A stretch of 52,298 bases of DNA from JAVBQG01 sp031549185. GTDB lineage: Bacteria; Synergistota; Synergistia; Synergistales; Synergistaceae. The translations under genes and the position numbers were made by a program. Location: the NCBI GenBank assembly GCA_031549185.1, contig JAVBQG010000042.1:1-52298 (forward strand). Direction: 5' to 3'. The notes under the pieces are model-generated. The model did no database searches and was not told the DNA's origin. It saw only the letters and a list, made by a program, of their open reading frames with translations. Of this stretch, positions 24,360-32,659 are shown one piece after another. How positions within the stretch are numbered: position 1 is the stretch's first letter; each line of letters opens with the position of its first letter.

Positions 24360-25352
24360 TCACAGCGTCGCCAGCCACGCCAGAGCGATCGAAACGATCT
24401 CCAGCGACAGCAGCGTCATCAGGTGCCAGCGCAGGAGGCCCGGCACCATCTCGCGAGGGAAGATCCCCATCCAGTAGCCGACGTTCTGACGCATCGTGCG
24501 CGTGATCGTACCGATCATGTTGCCGACAAGCAATGCCAGTACGGCGTGCGAGACGTCGAGATCGCCCGCCTCGAGCGCGCCGCCCGCGGAGGCGAGCGCC
24601 GCCGTCACGTGCGCGAGGGCGCTGACGGAGACGGCCCAGCCCTCGGGGGGCAGGAAGCCGAAGAGGCCGGAGGCCGCGACGCGGTGCGTGAACAGATATT
24701 CGATCTGCGGCATCAGCGCGTAGGTGATGGCGAAAAACCCCCACGCCCACGGCAGCGAGCGGGTGAGCATCTTGAGGAGGCGCCTGCGACGGGCGGGGCC
24801 GGTATTTTTTCCTGTTTTGTAGGGCCGCACAGTGTTCGCCCGCGTTTCTTCGGACATGCCATTGATAGCGGGCGCACACTGTGCGCCCCTACAAAACAGG
24901 GATTTTCTCCGCAGCAGCCACAGTACCCAGACGAACCGCAGGCCGCTGCGCACGATCAGGGCCGCCGCGTAGATGAAGCCCGCCGCACCGGCGATGCCCG
25001 CGGCGACGGTCGCGGTGCCCACCCATCGCCGCAGATAAGCGGGGAAGGCGAGCGAGAGGGCCCCGAAGGTCACCTCGTCGCGCGTAATCTCGCCGTCGGC
25101 GTAGCTGGCGGAGAGCATCGCGGCCGCCGGCCGCGCCGACCCCAGCGCCACCAGCATCGCGCCCGCCACCGCGCGGTGAATGCCCTGGCGTTCGAGCCTC
25201 GGTACCAGCGGCGCGAAGAGCTTCTCGACGATCCCCGAGCCCAAGATCAGTTCGCCCGCCACCAGCCCGAAGACGACGTTGCCCGTCAGAATCAGCTCGG
25301 CCCGCAGGAGCGAGGTCCAGAACGCCGGCGTGCCGAAGGCGGCGAAGCTCAT
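24360..25352 (-). CDS. nucleoside-recognition (Gate) domain membrane protein in the cobalamin block
   Basis: A 330-residue membrane protein with about eight hydrophobic segments. It carries repeated Gate-like features: GNVVFGLVAGELILGSGIVE near the start and ALLVGNMIGTITRTMRQNVG near the end. Proteins of this kind (COG3366-like, from memory) occur near corrin genes in some anaerobes, but their cargo is not established. A cobalt or corrinoid-precursor role is inference from context. Residues about 150-183 (RRKSLFCRGAQCAPAINGM and onward) are hydrophilic and coded by a 90-bp palindromic repeat sitting in frame between the two membrane halves. GGGTGAG precedes the ATG at 25352. Confidence 0.75.
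   Translation of the reverse strand: MSFAAFGTPAFWTSLLRAELILTGNVVFGLVAGELILGSGIVEKLFAPLVPRLERQGIHRAVAGAMLVALGSARPAAAMLSASYADGEITRDEVTFGALSLAFPAYLRRWVGTATVAAGIAGAAGFIYAAALIVRSGLRFVWVLWLLRRKSLFCRGAQCAPAINGMSEETRANTVRPYKTGKNTGPARRRRLLKMLTRSLPWAWGFFAITYALMPQIEYLFTHRVAASGLFGFLPPEGWAVSVSALAHVTAALASAGGALEAGDLDVSHAVLALLVGNMIGTITRTMRQNVGYWMGIFPREMVPGLLRWHLMTLLSLEIVSIALAWLATL
24811..24900. repeat. 90-bp palindromic element inserted in frame in a gene
   Basis: The ends are a perfect 14-bp inverted repeat, CCTGTTTTGTAGGG and CCCTACAAAACAGG, with inner palindromic arms GGCCGCACAGTGTTCGCC and GGGCGCACACTGTGCGCCC. The element is exactly 90 bases, 30 codons, and contains no stop in the reading frame of the Gate-domain gene, so it adds about 30 residues. 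It belongs to the same family as intergenic copies elsewhere in the window. Confidence 0.8.
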
Positions 25353-25387
25353 GCGCTCTCACCCCGGGTGGCCGTGTAAAAACGCCG

Positions 25388-25471
25388 TTTTTCGTAGAGA
25401 CGCGCATTGCGCGTCCGCTCTGCCGACGGAACATCCCAAGGGCCGGACGCGCAATGCGCGTCCCTACGGCG
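25388..25471. repeat. paired palindromic element, GCGCATTGCGCG type
   Basis: Arms 25388-25417 (TTCGTAGAGACGCGCATTGC and onward) and 25444-25471 (CGGACGCGCAATGCGCGTCC then CTACG) are inverted copies with a 26-base spacer. One arm has a GAGAC variant where others have GGGAC. It lies between cbiL and the Gate-domain gene. Confidence 0.8.
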
Positions 25472-25500
25472 ATATTGCGCAATCCCAGGGGCGAAAAATT

Positions 25501-26208
25501 TCATCGCCCCCGCCAAAGCAGCAGCACCGACAGATAGTCCTCCGTCGGTCGGGTCGCCTCGTCGCCCGCGACGACGCTCTGCTCGGGGAGGCCGGCGCGG
25601 TGGACGCGCACGGCTTTCGACCAGGGGCCCGTCTCGCACACGAGGCGAGGCAGCTCCTCGCCGAGCGCCGACGGCTTGTAGAGCGCGACGCAGTCTGAGA
25701 CCGCCAGCGAGGCGGCCAGTTTCTCGCGGTCCGCCGAGCCGGGCAGGATCGACAGCCGCTCCTCGCCCAGCGCCATAAACTCGCCCGCGACGCACGCGGC
25801 GAGCGAGTGCGCCGAGATCCCCGGCAGCAGTCGCAGCTCCAGGCCGGGACAGATCTCGCGCCAGACGGCGTAGAGATAGGCGGTCGTGGCGTAGAGCGCC
25901 GAGTCGCCGATCACCGGCAGGGCGACCGTGCGGGCGTTCTCCCAGGCCGGGCGCAGCTCCTCGAGCTGCCGGCGGATCTCGCAGTCGCGTTTCTCCGTGT
26001 CGTGCGTCATGGGAAACCAGAATGCGTGCGTGTTGTGCTTTTTTCGTTCCTCCGAGCAGATGTGGTCGTAGATGCCGCCGGCGACGCTGGTGCGACCCGC
26101 CGCAGAGATCGGCAGAAAGACCGCGTCCGCCTCCTCGATCGCGCGCAGCGCGCCGAGCGTAACCATGTCGGGGTCCCCGGGACCCACGCCGATGCCGTAT
26201 AAAATCAC
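25501..26208 (-). CDS. cbiL: cobalt-precorrin-2 C20-methyltransferase
   Basis: A 235-residue S-adenosylmethionine-dependent methyltransferase of the corrin MTase fold. It starts MILYGIGVGPGDPDMVTLGA, the GxGPGD motif of the family, then AIEEADAVFLPIS, and has a C20-type central region with LPVIGDSALYATTAYLY and LLPGISAHSLAACVAGEFM. It adds the C20 methyl group to cobalt-sirohydrochlorin. It lies between the cbiG-H-J fusion upstream and the Gate-domain gene downstream on the same strand. A palindromic repeat pair separates it from the latter. Confidence 0.93.
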   Translation of the reverse strand: MILYGIGVGPGDPDMVTLGALRAIEEADAVFLPISAAGRTSVAGGIYDHICSEERKKHNTHAFWFPMTHDTEKRDCEIRRQLEELRPAWENARTVALPVIGDSALYATTAYLYAVWREICPGLELRLLPGISAHSLAACVAGEFMALGEERLSILPGSADREKLAASLAVSDCVALYKPSALGEELPRLVCETGPWSKAVRVHRAGLPEQSVVAGDEATRPTEDYLSVLLLWRGR

Positions 26209-26251
26209 ATGAGAACAATCCCTTCGGTGAAATTAGAGTAGATCAAAACCT

Positions 26252-26298
26252 GACCTCTCTCCCCGCCCCCCTCCCCGAAGCGGGGAGGGGGAGCAAAG
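26252..26298. repeat. C-rich/G-rich palindromic repeat, first copy
   Basis: CCCCCCTCCCCGAAGCGGGG followed by AGGGGGAGC, a near-perfect hairpin around GAAG. With the inverted copy at 26340-26383 it fills the 177-base gap between cbiL and the cbiG-H-J gene. Confidence 0.65.
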
Positions 26299-26339
26299 CA
26301 AAAACGAAAATCAAATATCTTTTTGGTCTGGCCCCTGTC

Positions 26340-26383
26340 CTTCCTCCCCTCCCCTCCCCGCTTCGGGGGAGGGGAGAGGTCGG
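26340..26383. repeat. C-rich/G-rich palindromic repeat, second copy
   Basis: TCCTCCCCTCCCCTCCCCGC followed by TTCGGGGGAGGGGAGAGGTC. It is the inverse partner of 26252-26298 and ends three bases before the stop codon of the cbiG-H-J fusion, so it may act as a terminator or mRNA-stabilising hairpin. Confidence 0.65.
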
Positions 26384-26385
26384 TT

Positions 26386-28953
26386 TTAGGAACCGAGCGT
26401 TTTACACCACGCCGTCAGCCCCTCCGCCGTCTCCACCCGCTCCAGCCCCACGGGCTCCTGCGGGCGTTCGACGACGATCAGGGGAATGGCAAGCGCCGCG
26501 GCGGCTGCCGACTTCGCCTCCACGCCGCCCTCCCGGCCCGATGCCTTGGTGATTACGGCACGGGCGTTTTTCTCACGAAGGAGCGCCTCGTTCAACGCCT
26601 CGTCGCCCGGGCCCCAGAGGGCCACGATCTCGCGCGGGTCGAGCCCCGCCTCCGTGGCGCGTTTCAAGCTCTCCTCCGTCGGCAGCATCCGCGCGATGAT
26701 GGTACGTTCCGCCTCGCGCAGCGGCGGCAGGATTTTCTCCAACATGTTGACGCCCAACGCGAGGAAGATCGTCTCGCCCGGCGCGGTCGCCTCGATTGCC
26801 TTCGCGGCGGCCTCCTCGGGGGACGCGGCGAGGACCGCGCCCTCCGGCGTCACGTCCGCACGGACGAAGCGGCAGAGGGGGATATTCGCGGCGCGACACG
26901 CCTCCGCGATCTCCCTCGTCGCGTTTGCGGCGAAGGGATGGGAGGCGTCGACGACGCCGAGCGGTTTCTCCTCGATTGCGGCGAAGAGCTTCGTCCAGCC
27001 GTCCGCGTCACGCGCGCCGACGAGGGCGGCCGCGCCTTCCGGGACGGTAGCGAGGCCAGTCTCGCGCGCGACGGAGACCGTCACGGCGCAACCCGCCGCG
27101 AGCAGCGACTCGGCTGCGGCGCGGCCCTCCGTCGTTCCGCCGAGGACCAGAAATTGCCCGAGGCCGGCGGGCGTCTTCGCCCCACCGTTCTCCGAGTTGT
27201 AGCCGCGCGCCTCGAGCCAGACTTTGCCCATCTCGCCGCCGGCGCAGCGTTCGATCTCCCGCGTCTTGGACGAGGGAAAGAGGATCAGCGTCCTCATATC
27301 GATCTCGCCCTCGGAGAGCGACGCGACGGCAACCTCCCGCGCAAACTCGCCGGCCCTGCCCGCGTCGCGAACGAGGATCGCGCGCCTGCCGGCGAAGATC
27401 CGGCGTACTTCGGCGAGTTTGTCCTCAAGGCCGCGCTTGACCGGGTTGTAGAGGGCGACGGTGAGACCGCTCGCCTCCGCGCCCTCCATGGCGCGGACGA
27501 CGTCCGGCCACGGCTGCAGGTAGTCCGAGAGCGAGAGCAGCGCGAGGCCGTTGGCATAGGGGGCGCCCACGATCACGCCCGCCGCCTGCGCGGCGGTGAT
27601 GCCGGGCACGATGCGGATGGGGATCGCCTCGCCCGCGCCCGCCTTGGCCAGAGCGGTCTGCAACGCCAGCGCGCCGAGGCCGAAGAGCGTCGGGTCGCCA
27701 CCGCAGACGAGCGCCACGTGATAGCCGCGCTCGGCGTACCCCATGGCGTTCTCGACGCGGGCCTCCTCCTCGCCCATGCCATAGCGTTCGACGATCCGCC
27801 CCCTGAGCCACGAGGGAGGGAGGAGGTCGACGTAGAGCCTGTAGCCGACGACAACGTCCGCCGCGCCGAGCGCGTCGCGCGCCTCCTGCGTGATGAAGCG
27901 TGCGTCGCCCGGTCCGCTGCCGACGACGGCGAGCGATCCCCGCTCGCGCGGCTTGCAGATCGAGAGCGCCACCGTGACGCCGTCGGAGGCGGCGCGCGGA
28001 CCCAACAGCTCGCCCGCACTCGTCGCGCACGGCTCCGCCACGCCTGGCAGGCCGAGGTGTTTCTGCGCCGCCGACGGCGTGAAATTTTTGCTCCCGTCGT
28101 CCTCGGCCAGAATCTCCTCGTCCGAGAGCACGACCAACGGCCAGCCGTGCGCGCGGGCCGTGGCCAGCAGGCCCGGCTCATTCGCCTTGGCGGTCGCCGT
28201 GCGCAGCTCCGCCACGGCCTCCTGCAGAAACGGCCCCTTGGGATGCTCCACCAGCGCCGCGCGGATCGCGCGCTCGACTTCGGCCTCGGCGATGTCCTTG
28301 CGGCAACCGACGCCCGCCGTCAGAACCTTCGGCACGATCTGGGGCTTCGCCCCCTTGAGCTTCTGAATCTGCCGCGGGGAGACGATGAGGTCGGCCTCCG
28401 TCTTCTTCGTGGTCAGGATGTAGCCTGCCGGAAATGGGAGGGCGATGCGGTACTCGTCGAGCACCGGGTCGATCCAGACGTTGATCTCGCCCTGGTCGAT
28501 CAGCTTGCGGATGACGGAGACGAGCGACGAGCGCAGGAGGATCGGATACCCGCGACGGGCCGCCCAGAGGTCGGGCGCCGTGTAGCCCGCCCGGTCGCTG
28601 GCGACGGTCGGCACGAACTGCGCCCCCCGGTCCTCCAGCGCCCGCGCGCAGCGGCGCGCCAAGTCGGAGGCGCCGCCGGCGTGTCCCGCGATGACGGGAA
28701 GCGCGATCGCCCCGTCCTCCGTCACCACCACCAGCGCCGGGTCCTTCCCTTTGTCTTCCAGCAACGGCGCGACCGAACGGACGGCGATGGCGAGCGCCCC
28801 GACGAAGACGAAGCCCTCAGCGCGCTCCCAGCGGATGGCAAAGCTCTCCGCCGTCTCCCCCGCGGGGATCGGCGTCACCTCGCCGCCCACCGCGGCGGCT
28901 ATCCTGCGCGCGACCTCCGCCCCCGCCTCGAAGTGCAGGATATAGATACTCAT
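26386..28953 (-). CDS. cbiG-cbiH-cbiJ: triple fusion CbiG-CbiH-CbiJ
   Basis: An 855-residue protein joining three corrin enzymes. Residues 1-330 are CbiG, cobalt-precorrin-5A hydrolase, with FVFVGALAIAVRSVAPLLED, AGHAGGASDLAR and LTAGVGCRKD. Residues 338-585 are CbiH, precorrin-3B C17-methyltransferase, with LAVVGSGPGDARFITQEA, LVCGGDPTLFGLG and ALYNPVKRGLEDKL. Residues 599-855 are CbiJ, the precorrin-6A reductase, with FLVLGGTTEGRAAAESLL and VDASHPFAANATREI. CbiH and CbiG catalyse successive ring-contraction steps, CbiJ a later reduction, so channelling is a reasonable inference. The ATG at 28953 has GGTGGAG upstream; an in-frame ATG at 29004 would overlap cbiF. Confidence 0.93.
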   Translation of the reverse strand: MSIYILHFEAGAEVARRIAAAVGGEVTPIPAGETAESFAIRWERAEGFVFVGALAIAVRSVAPLLEDKGKDPALVVVTEDGAIALPVIAGHAGGASDLARRCARALEDRGAQFVPTVASDRAGYTAPDLWAARRGYPILLRSSLVSVIRKLIDQGEINVWIDPVLDEYRIALPFPAGYILTTKKTEADLIVSPRQIQKLKGAKPQIVPKVLTAGVGCRKDIAEAEVERAIRAALVEHPKGPFLQEAVAELRTATAKANEPGLLATARAHGWPLVVLSDEEILAEDDGSKNFTPSAAQKHLGLPGVAEPCATSAGELLGPRAASDGVTVALSICKPRERGSLAVVGSGPGDARFITQEARDALGAADVVVGYRLYVDLLPPSWLRGRIVERYGMGEEEARVENAMGYAERGYHVALVCGGDPTLFGLGALALQTALAKAGAGEAIPIRIVPGITAAQAAGVIVGAPYANGLALLSLSDYLQPWPDVVRAMEGAEASGLTVALYNPVKRGLEDKLAEVRRIFAGRRAILVRDAGRAGEFAREVAVASLSEGEIDMRTLILFPSSKTREIERCAGGEMGKVWLEARGYNSENGGAKTPAGLGQFLVLGGTTEGRAAAESLLAAGCAVTVSVARETGLATVPEGAAALVGARDADGWTKLFAAIEEKPLGVVDASHPFAANATREIAEACRAANIPLCRFVRADVTPEGAVLAASPEEAAAKAIEATAPGETIFLALGVNMLEKILPPLREAERTIIARMLPTEESLKRATEAGLDPREIVALWGPGDEALNEALLREKNARAVITKASGREGGVEAKSAAAAALAIPLIVVERPQEPVGLERVETAEGLTAWCKTLGS

Positions 28954-28978
28954 CGGCTCCACCTCATTCGTCCATCTG

Positions 28979-29866
28979 TCACAGGAACTCCCCCCGCTCC
29001 CCATGCGAAAAATCCGGATGATAGAGCAAGCTTCTGGCGTCTCCGGGATTCAGACATTCGCCGATTACGATCAGTGCGTGTTTGGTAACCGCGGCCGCTT
29101 TCATCGAGGCGGCGAGCTCACCGAGCGTCGTGACGGCGCGTTTTTCGTCCGGCCAGGTGGCGCGGTAGATCCAGGCAGCCGGGGTCTCGGGCGGGCGGCC
29201 CGCGCGAATGCAGCCGCTTACGACCTCCTCGACCCTGTCGGACGACAGGAAGAGCACCAGCGTCGAACCGTGGGCAGCGAGCTTTTCGACGCTCTCGGCC
29301 TCCGGCACCGGCGTGCGGCCGGAGACACGGGTGCAGATCAATGTCTGCGTGCCGCCGGGCACCGTGTACTCGATCCCCAGGCGCGAGGCCGCGCCCTGCA
29401 GGCTCGAGACGCCGGGGACGATCTCACAGACCACGTCGCGCCCATTCAGGCGCGCAATCTGCTCGGCGATCGCCCCGTAGAGGCTGGGGTCGCCGGTGTG
29501 CAGGCGCACGACCAGCTTCCCGTCGTCGGCGGCGCCCGCCATGGCGTCGACCTGTTCCTCCAGCGTCATCGACGCCGAGTCGAGCACACGGCAGCGCGCC
29601 TTGCAGTGCCCGAGGATCTCCTCGTTGACGAGGCTGCCGGCGTAAATCACGAGGTCCGCCCGCGACAGCAGGCGCGCGCCCTTGAGCGTGATCAGCTCCG
29701 GATCGCCCGGGCCCGCGCCGACGATGTAGACCTTCGCGGGCGCGATCCTGCCGGGCTGGAACAGCGCTTCCGTCTCCGTACCGCCCGCGGGCTGTCCGAG
29801 CATGGAGAACACCGCGCCGTCCGGCCGTCCGATCACGCTCGCGGTCACGTCCTTCTCTTTTTCCAT
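28979..29866 (-). CDS. cbiF: cobalt-precorrin-4 C11-methyltransferase
   Basis: A 295-residue methyltransferase with KVYIVGAGPGDPELITLKGA, RADLVIYAGSLVNEEIL, VRLHTGDPSLYGAIAEQ and EIVPGVSSLQGAASRLGIEY. These are the CbiF/CobM signatures, including the GSLV and HTGDPS motifs. An N-terminal extension of about 40 residues precedes the domain; family members normally start near AKVYIVGAG, so a later start near 29750 is possible, though no better binding site is obvious. The gene begins two bases before the cbiT stop codon ends, so the pair are translationally coupled. Confidence 0.92.
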   Translation of the reverse strand: MEKEKDVTASVIGRPDGAVFSMLGQPAGGTETEALFQPGRIAPAKVYIVGAGPGDPELITLKGARLLSRADLVIYAGSLVNEEILGHCKARCRVLDSASMTLEEQVDAMAGAADDGKLVVRLHTGDPSLYGAIAEQIARLNGRDVVCEIVPGVSSLQGAASRLGIEYTVPGGTQTLICTRVSGRTPVPEAESVEKLAAHGSTLVLFLSSDRVEEVVSGCIRAGRPPETPAAWIYRATWPDEKRAVTTLGELAASMKAAAVTKHALIVIGECLNPGDARSLLYHPDFSHGERGEFL

Positions 29867-29867
29867 C

Positions 29868-30473
29868 CTATTTGTCCCCCCAGATCAGGTCGACCGGGTT
29901 GTTGCCCGAGAGGAGCCAGTCGTTCCCCACCCTGCGGCCGACGGCCGGCGCGACGCGCCAAAAACCGATCTCCGCCCCGAGACCCTCGAGGTAGGTCAGC
30001 GCGCGTGTGGTCGTTCCGGGCATGATGGCGGTGAGCAGCAGGCGTCCTCCCGGTTCGAGGCGATCCCAGCAGGTCCCGACGATCTTCTCCAACTCGCCGC
30101 CGTGCCCCCCGACGAAGACCGCATCGAAAACCTGCAGCGGGATCTGCCTGGGGGCGGAGCCACAGATCATGTCGGCGCATTTGCCGAGCCCCGCGCGTTC
30201 GATGTTCGCCTCCGCGAGGCTCGCCGCCTTCGGCGACACGTCGAGTGTCGTGACGCGCCCCTGCTCGCCCACGGCACGGAGAAGGTCGATCGTCATGCCG
30301 CCGGTTCCCGTCCCGATCTCCAGCACCCTGGCGCCGGCAAGCGGGGCCATCAGCGACAGAACGAGCGCCCGTACCGGCTCCTTGCTCATCGGAACGTCCT
30401 CCCTGCGTTCGAACCACTCGTCCCGCATGGGGCCTCTTCTCCCCACGATCGTGTCTTTCGCGTCCGCCATCAC
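29868..30473 (-). CDS. cbiT: cobalt-precorrin-6B C15-methyltransferase (decarboxylating)
   Basis: A 201-residue class I methyltransferase. The SAM-binding glycine loop reads ARVLEIGTGTGGMTIDLLRA, preceded by the CbiT-typical N-terminus (RDEWFERREDVPMSKEPVRA) in which E and P residues line the active site. It methylates C15 and decarboxylates C12. It stands apart from CbiE here, whereas in some bacteria the two are fused as CobL. GAGGTGAGC precedes the ATG. A palindromic element separates it from the upstream cbiE. Confidence 0.93.
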   Translation of the reverse strand: MMADAKDTIVGRRGPMRDEWFERREDVPMSKEPVRALVLSLMAPLAGARVLEIGTGTGGMTIDLLRAVGEQGRVTTLDVSPKAASLAEANIERAGLGKCADMICGSAPRQIPLQVFDAVFVGGHGGELEKIVGTCWDRLEPGGRLLLTAIMPGTTTRALTYLEGLGAEIGFWRVAPAVGRRVGNDWLLSGNNPVDLIWGDK

Positions 30474-30518
30474 AGCTCACCTCTTTTCCGAATTCCGGTT
30501 TCATTTCAAACACCCTGT

Positions 30519-30604
30519 TTTTCGTAGGGACGCGCATTGCGCGTCCGCTGAGAATCATGTTTCTTTCGGGGCAGACGGACGCGCAATGCGCGTCCCTACG
30601 AAAA
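30519..30604. repeat. 86-bp element with perfect 29-bp inverted ends
   Basis: TTTTCGTAGGGACGCGCATT and following bases at 30519-30547 are the exact inverse of 30576-30604, with a 28-base spacer that differs from other copies. Each arm is itself palindromic around GCGCATTGCGCG. It lies in the cbiE-cbiT gap, so the corrin operon may be transcribed through it. Confidence 0.85.
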
Positions 30605-30646
30605 CAACGAATAAAAAGACCGATTTATTTTACCTGAAGAGGACAA

Positions 30647-31339
30647 TCACGACCCCTTTTCCAGCCACAAGAGGGCCAGTCTTCCCACATAGGGGCAGCG
30701 CGTCAGCTCGCGCAGCGTCCGGGCCTCGAACACCTGCTCCTTCGGCAGGCCGAGGTCCCAGCCGACCGCCGCCCACGCGCCGCCCAACGTCTCGTTCCCC
30801 GCGAGGGCTTTCATCTGTGCCACGGCGTCGTCCGACGCGCCAAGCAGCAGGACGAGCGCCTCCGAGGTCTCCCATTTTCGCACGAGGGTATTCGCGTCGG
30901 GGCAATCGCGCCCGTGCAGCGTGGCCGTGGCGACGTCCACCCACGACCTGCCGAGGCGGCAGGCCATCAACTGCAGCGACGAGATGCCGGGTATCGCCCG
31001 CACGCGCTCGCGACCGAAGTGCCTCGTCACCTTGCGCGCGAGACTGTAAAAACCGGGGTCTCCGCTCACCACGAGTGCGACACCGGCCCCGGCGGCATCG
31101 CACAGCGCCACTTCGAGCGCGCCTGTCACGGCGTCGGCCATGCCCGACGCGGGCAACGCGACGTAGCGGGCCTCCGGCGAAATCGCGCCGAGCTGCCTCA
31201 GCGCATCGAGCATCCGTCCGCTGCCGACGAGCACGCCAGCCGAGGCGAGCGCGCAGGCCGCCTCCGGCGTGATGTGATCCGAGGTGCCAGGGCCGACGCC
31301 GACGATCGAGATTTTTCCGTTGCGCGATTCGCTATTCAT
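30647..31339 (-). CDS. cbiE: cobalt-precorrin-7 C5-methyltransferase
   Basis: About 230 residues. It opens MNSESRNGKISIVGVGPGTS, with the GxGPG motif, then VLVGSGRMLDALRQLG, VVSGDPGFYSLARKV and IPGISSLQLMACRLGRSWVD, all typical of CbiE. It adds the C5 methyl group to cobalt-precorrin-7. The ATG at 31339 overlaps the last codons of cbiD by 8 bases, so start and coupling agree; a longer frame from 31375 overlaps cbiD more and lacks support. The gene ends at 30647 before a palindromic repeat. Confidence 0.92.
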   Translation of the reverse strand: MNSESRNGKISIVGVGPGTSDHITPEAACALASAGVLVGSGRMLDALRQLGAISPEARYVALPASGMADAVTGALEVALCDAAGAGVALVVSGDPGFYSLARKVTRHFGRERVRAIPGISSLQLMACRLGRSWVDVATATLHGRDCPDANTLVRKWETSEALVLLLGASDDAVAQMKALAGNETLGGAWAAVGWDLGLPKEQVFEARTLRELTRCPYVGRLALLWLEKGS

Positions 31340-32477
31340 CGAAATCCATCGACTCCTGCACGGTATCGACGGCATCCTTCCTCACCTTCGCCACAAGGTT
31401 GTAGAAATCGACCGTTCTCGCGAGCGAGCGATCGGGCAGCGCGAAGACGAGCGCCCCGCACTCCGATAGGGAGGGGGCAGCGGCCCGCGCCACGTGTACG
31501 ATCCGCTCCGTCAGCTCTCGCAGAGCGGCCTCGCCCCACGGCTCGCGAACGATCTTCGTGGCGATCTCGTCGGCCATCGTGCTCTCGAAGATGCGCTCGA
31601 TGTCCTCTCTCCCCGCCCCGTGCAGGCCGGCGTAGGCGGCGATCGCCTCGAGGCGTCCGTCGCTGCGGGAGCTGTGCGTGTCGAGCGACCCAGCCGCGAG
31701 CTTGGCGAACTTGCCGATCTGCCCGACCAGCAGCAGGCGTTCGAACGACAGGGCGTCGACCATACGGAGCGCCTCGCCGGCGAAGTTGCTCATATTCACG
31801 ATGCAGCCGGGCGGCGCCCCCAGGATCATCGCCATGCGCCTGCCGTAGTTGCCTGGCACGAGACAGACCGAGGCGCAGCCGGAGGCGCGCAGCACCGAGA
31901 GCTCCGACTTGATCGTGCCGATGATGGCCTCGTTGCTCATGGGGTTGACGATGCCGGTAGTGCCGAGGATCGAGAGACCGCCAACGATCCCGAGGCGCGG
32001 ATTGTACGTCCGCTTGGCGATCTCCTCCCCCTCGGGGATCGAGATCGTGATGCGCACGCCGCTGCCCTGCGGCAGTTCCGCCGCCACGGATTTGCGGATC
32101 AGCTCCATCGGTGCCGGGTTGATCGCAGCCCGGCCGGGCGGAACGGGCAGACCGGGCCTTGTGACGACACCGACCCCCTTGCCGCCGAGTACGACGATAC
32201 CGGGGGCGTCGGAGAACGACACTCCGGCCACGATCGCCACGCCGTGGGTCACGTCGGGGTCGCTGCCCGCGTCTTTCGTAACCCATGCCTCGGCTCCGTC
32301 GTTCGTCGCGATACAACCCGTCACAGGGACCTCGAGGGATCGTCCTCCCGGCAGTTCGAGCGTCACGCTGTTGCACCCGCGCCCCAGCATAAAACGGAGC
32401 GCGGCCACCGCCGCCGCCGCCGCCGCGCTGCCCGTGGTGAATCCCTTCGTCTCGTTCGACTCGCCCGTCGCACTCAT
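31332..32477 (-). CDS. cbiD: cobalt-precorrin-5B C1-methyltransferase
   Basis: A 381-residue enzyme with the family N-terminus KGFTTGSAAAAAAVAALRFM, then VTKDAGSDPDVTHGVAI, GVGVVTRPGLPVPPGRAAIN and SILGTTGIVNPMSNEAIIGT, all CbiD signatures. It methylates C1 in the anaerobic corrin pathway and its presence shows that this is the cobalt-early, oxygen-independent route. The ATG at 32477 has GAGGGG upstream. cbiE starts inside its last codons. Upstream lies a 182-base gap holding a degraded copy of the neighbouring binding-protein gene end. Confidence 0.95.
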   Translation of the reverse strand: MSATGESNETKGFTTGSAAAAAAVAALRFMLGRGCNSVTLELPGGRSLEVPVTGCIATNDGAEAWVTKDAGSDPDVTHGVAIVAGVSFSDAPGIVVLGGKGVGVVTRPGLPVPPGRAAINPAPMELIRKSVAAELPQGSGVRITISIPEGEEIAKRTYNPRLGIVGGLSILGTTGIVNPMSNEAIIGTIKSELSVLRASGCASVCLVPGNYGRRMAMILGAPPGCIVNMSNFAGEALRMVDALSFERLLLVGQIGKFAKLAAGSLDTHSSRSDGRLEAIAAYAGLHGAGREDIERIFESTMADEIATKIVREPWGEAALRELTERIVHVARAAAPSLSECGALVFALPDRSLARTVDFYNLVAKVRKDAVDTVQESMDFDE

Positions 32478-32566
32478 TTACCGGTCATCCCCTCGTTCGA
32501 TTCTTATTCTAATTCAACGCTACGCGTTTAGTACGGCACAAAGCGCCGCGCGCATTCCGGTTCCCT

Positions 32567-32613
32567 ATTGCGAAAATATCTTTCGTAAATTTCTCCACGC
32601 TCGTCTCGAGCAG
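32567..32613 (-). pseudogene. degraded partial copy of the binding-protein 3' end
   Basis: This stretch closely resembles 32661-32712, the 3' end of the next gene. Translated on the minus strand it reads LLETSVEKFTKDIFAI where the intact gene ends LRLEASVKNLRKIFSQ. The similarity at DNA level is high by eye over about 45 bases. It looks like the surviving tail of a tandem duplicate. The rest of the 32478-32659 gap holds nothing I can name. Confidence 0.6.
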
Positions 32614-32659
32614 AAAACGATTTATCGTCAGGGGCCTGAAGGGTAAAGATTGCACGCCC

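Noticed and set aside
22920..26400. CRISPR array from the repeated GC-rich words
   Set aside because: Copies are few, inverted relative to each other and irregularly spaced. No regular spacers or cas genes are present.
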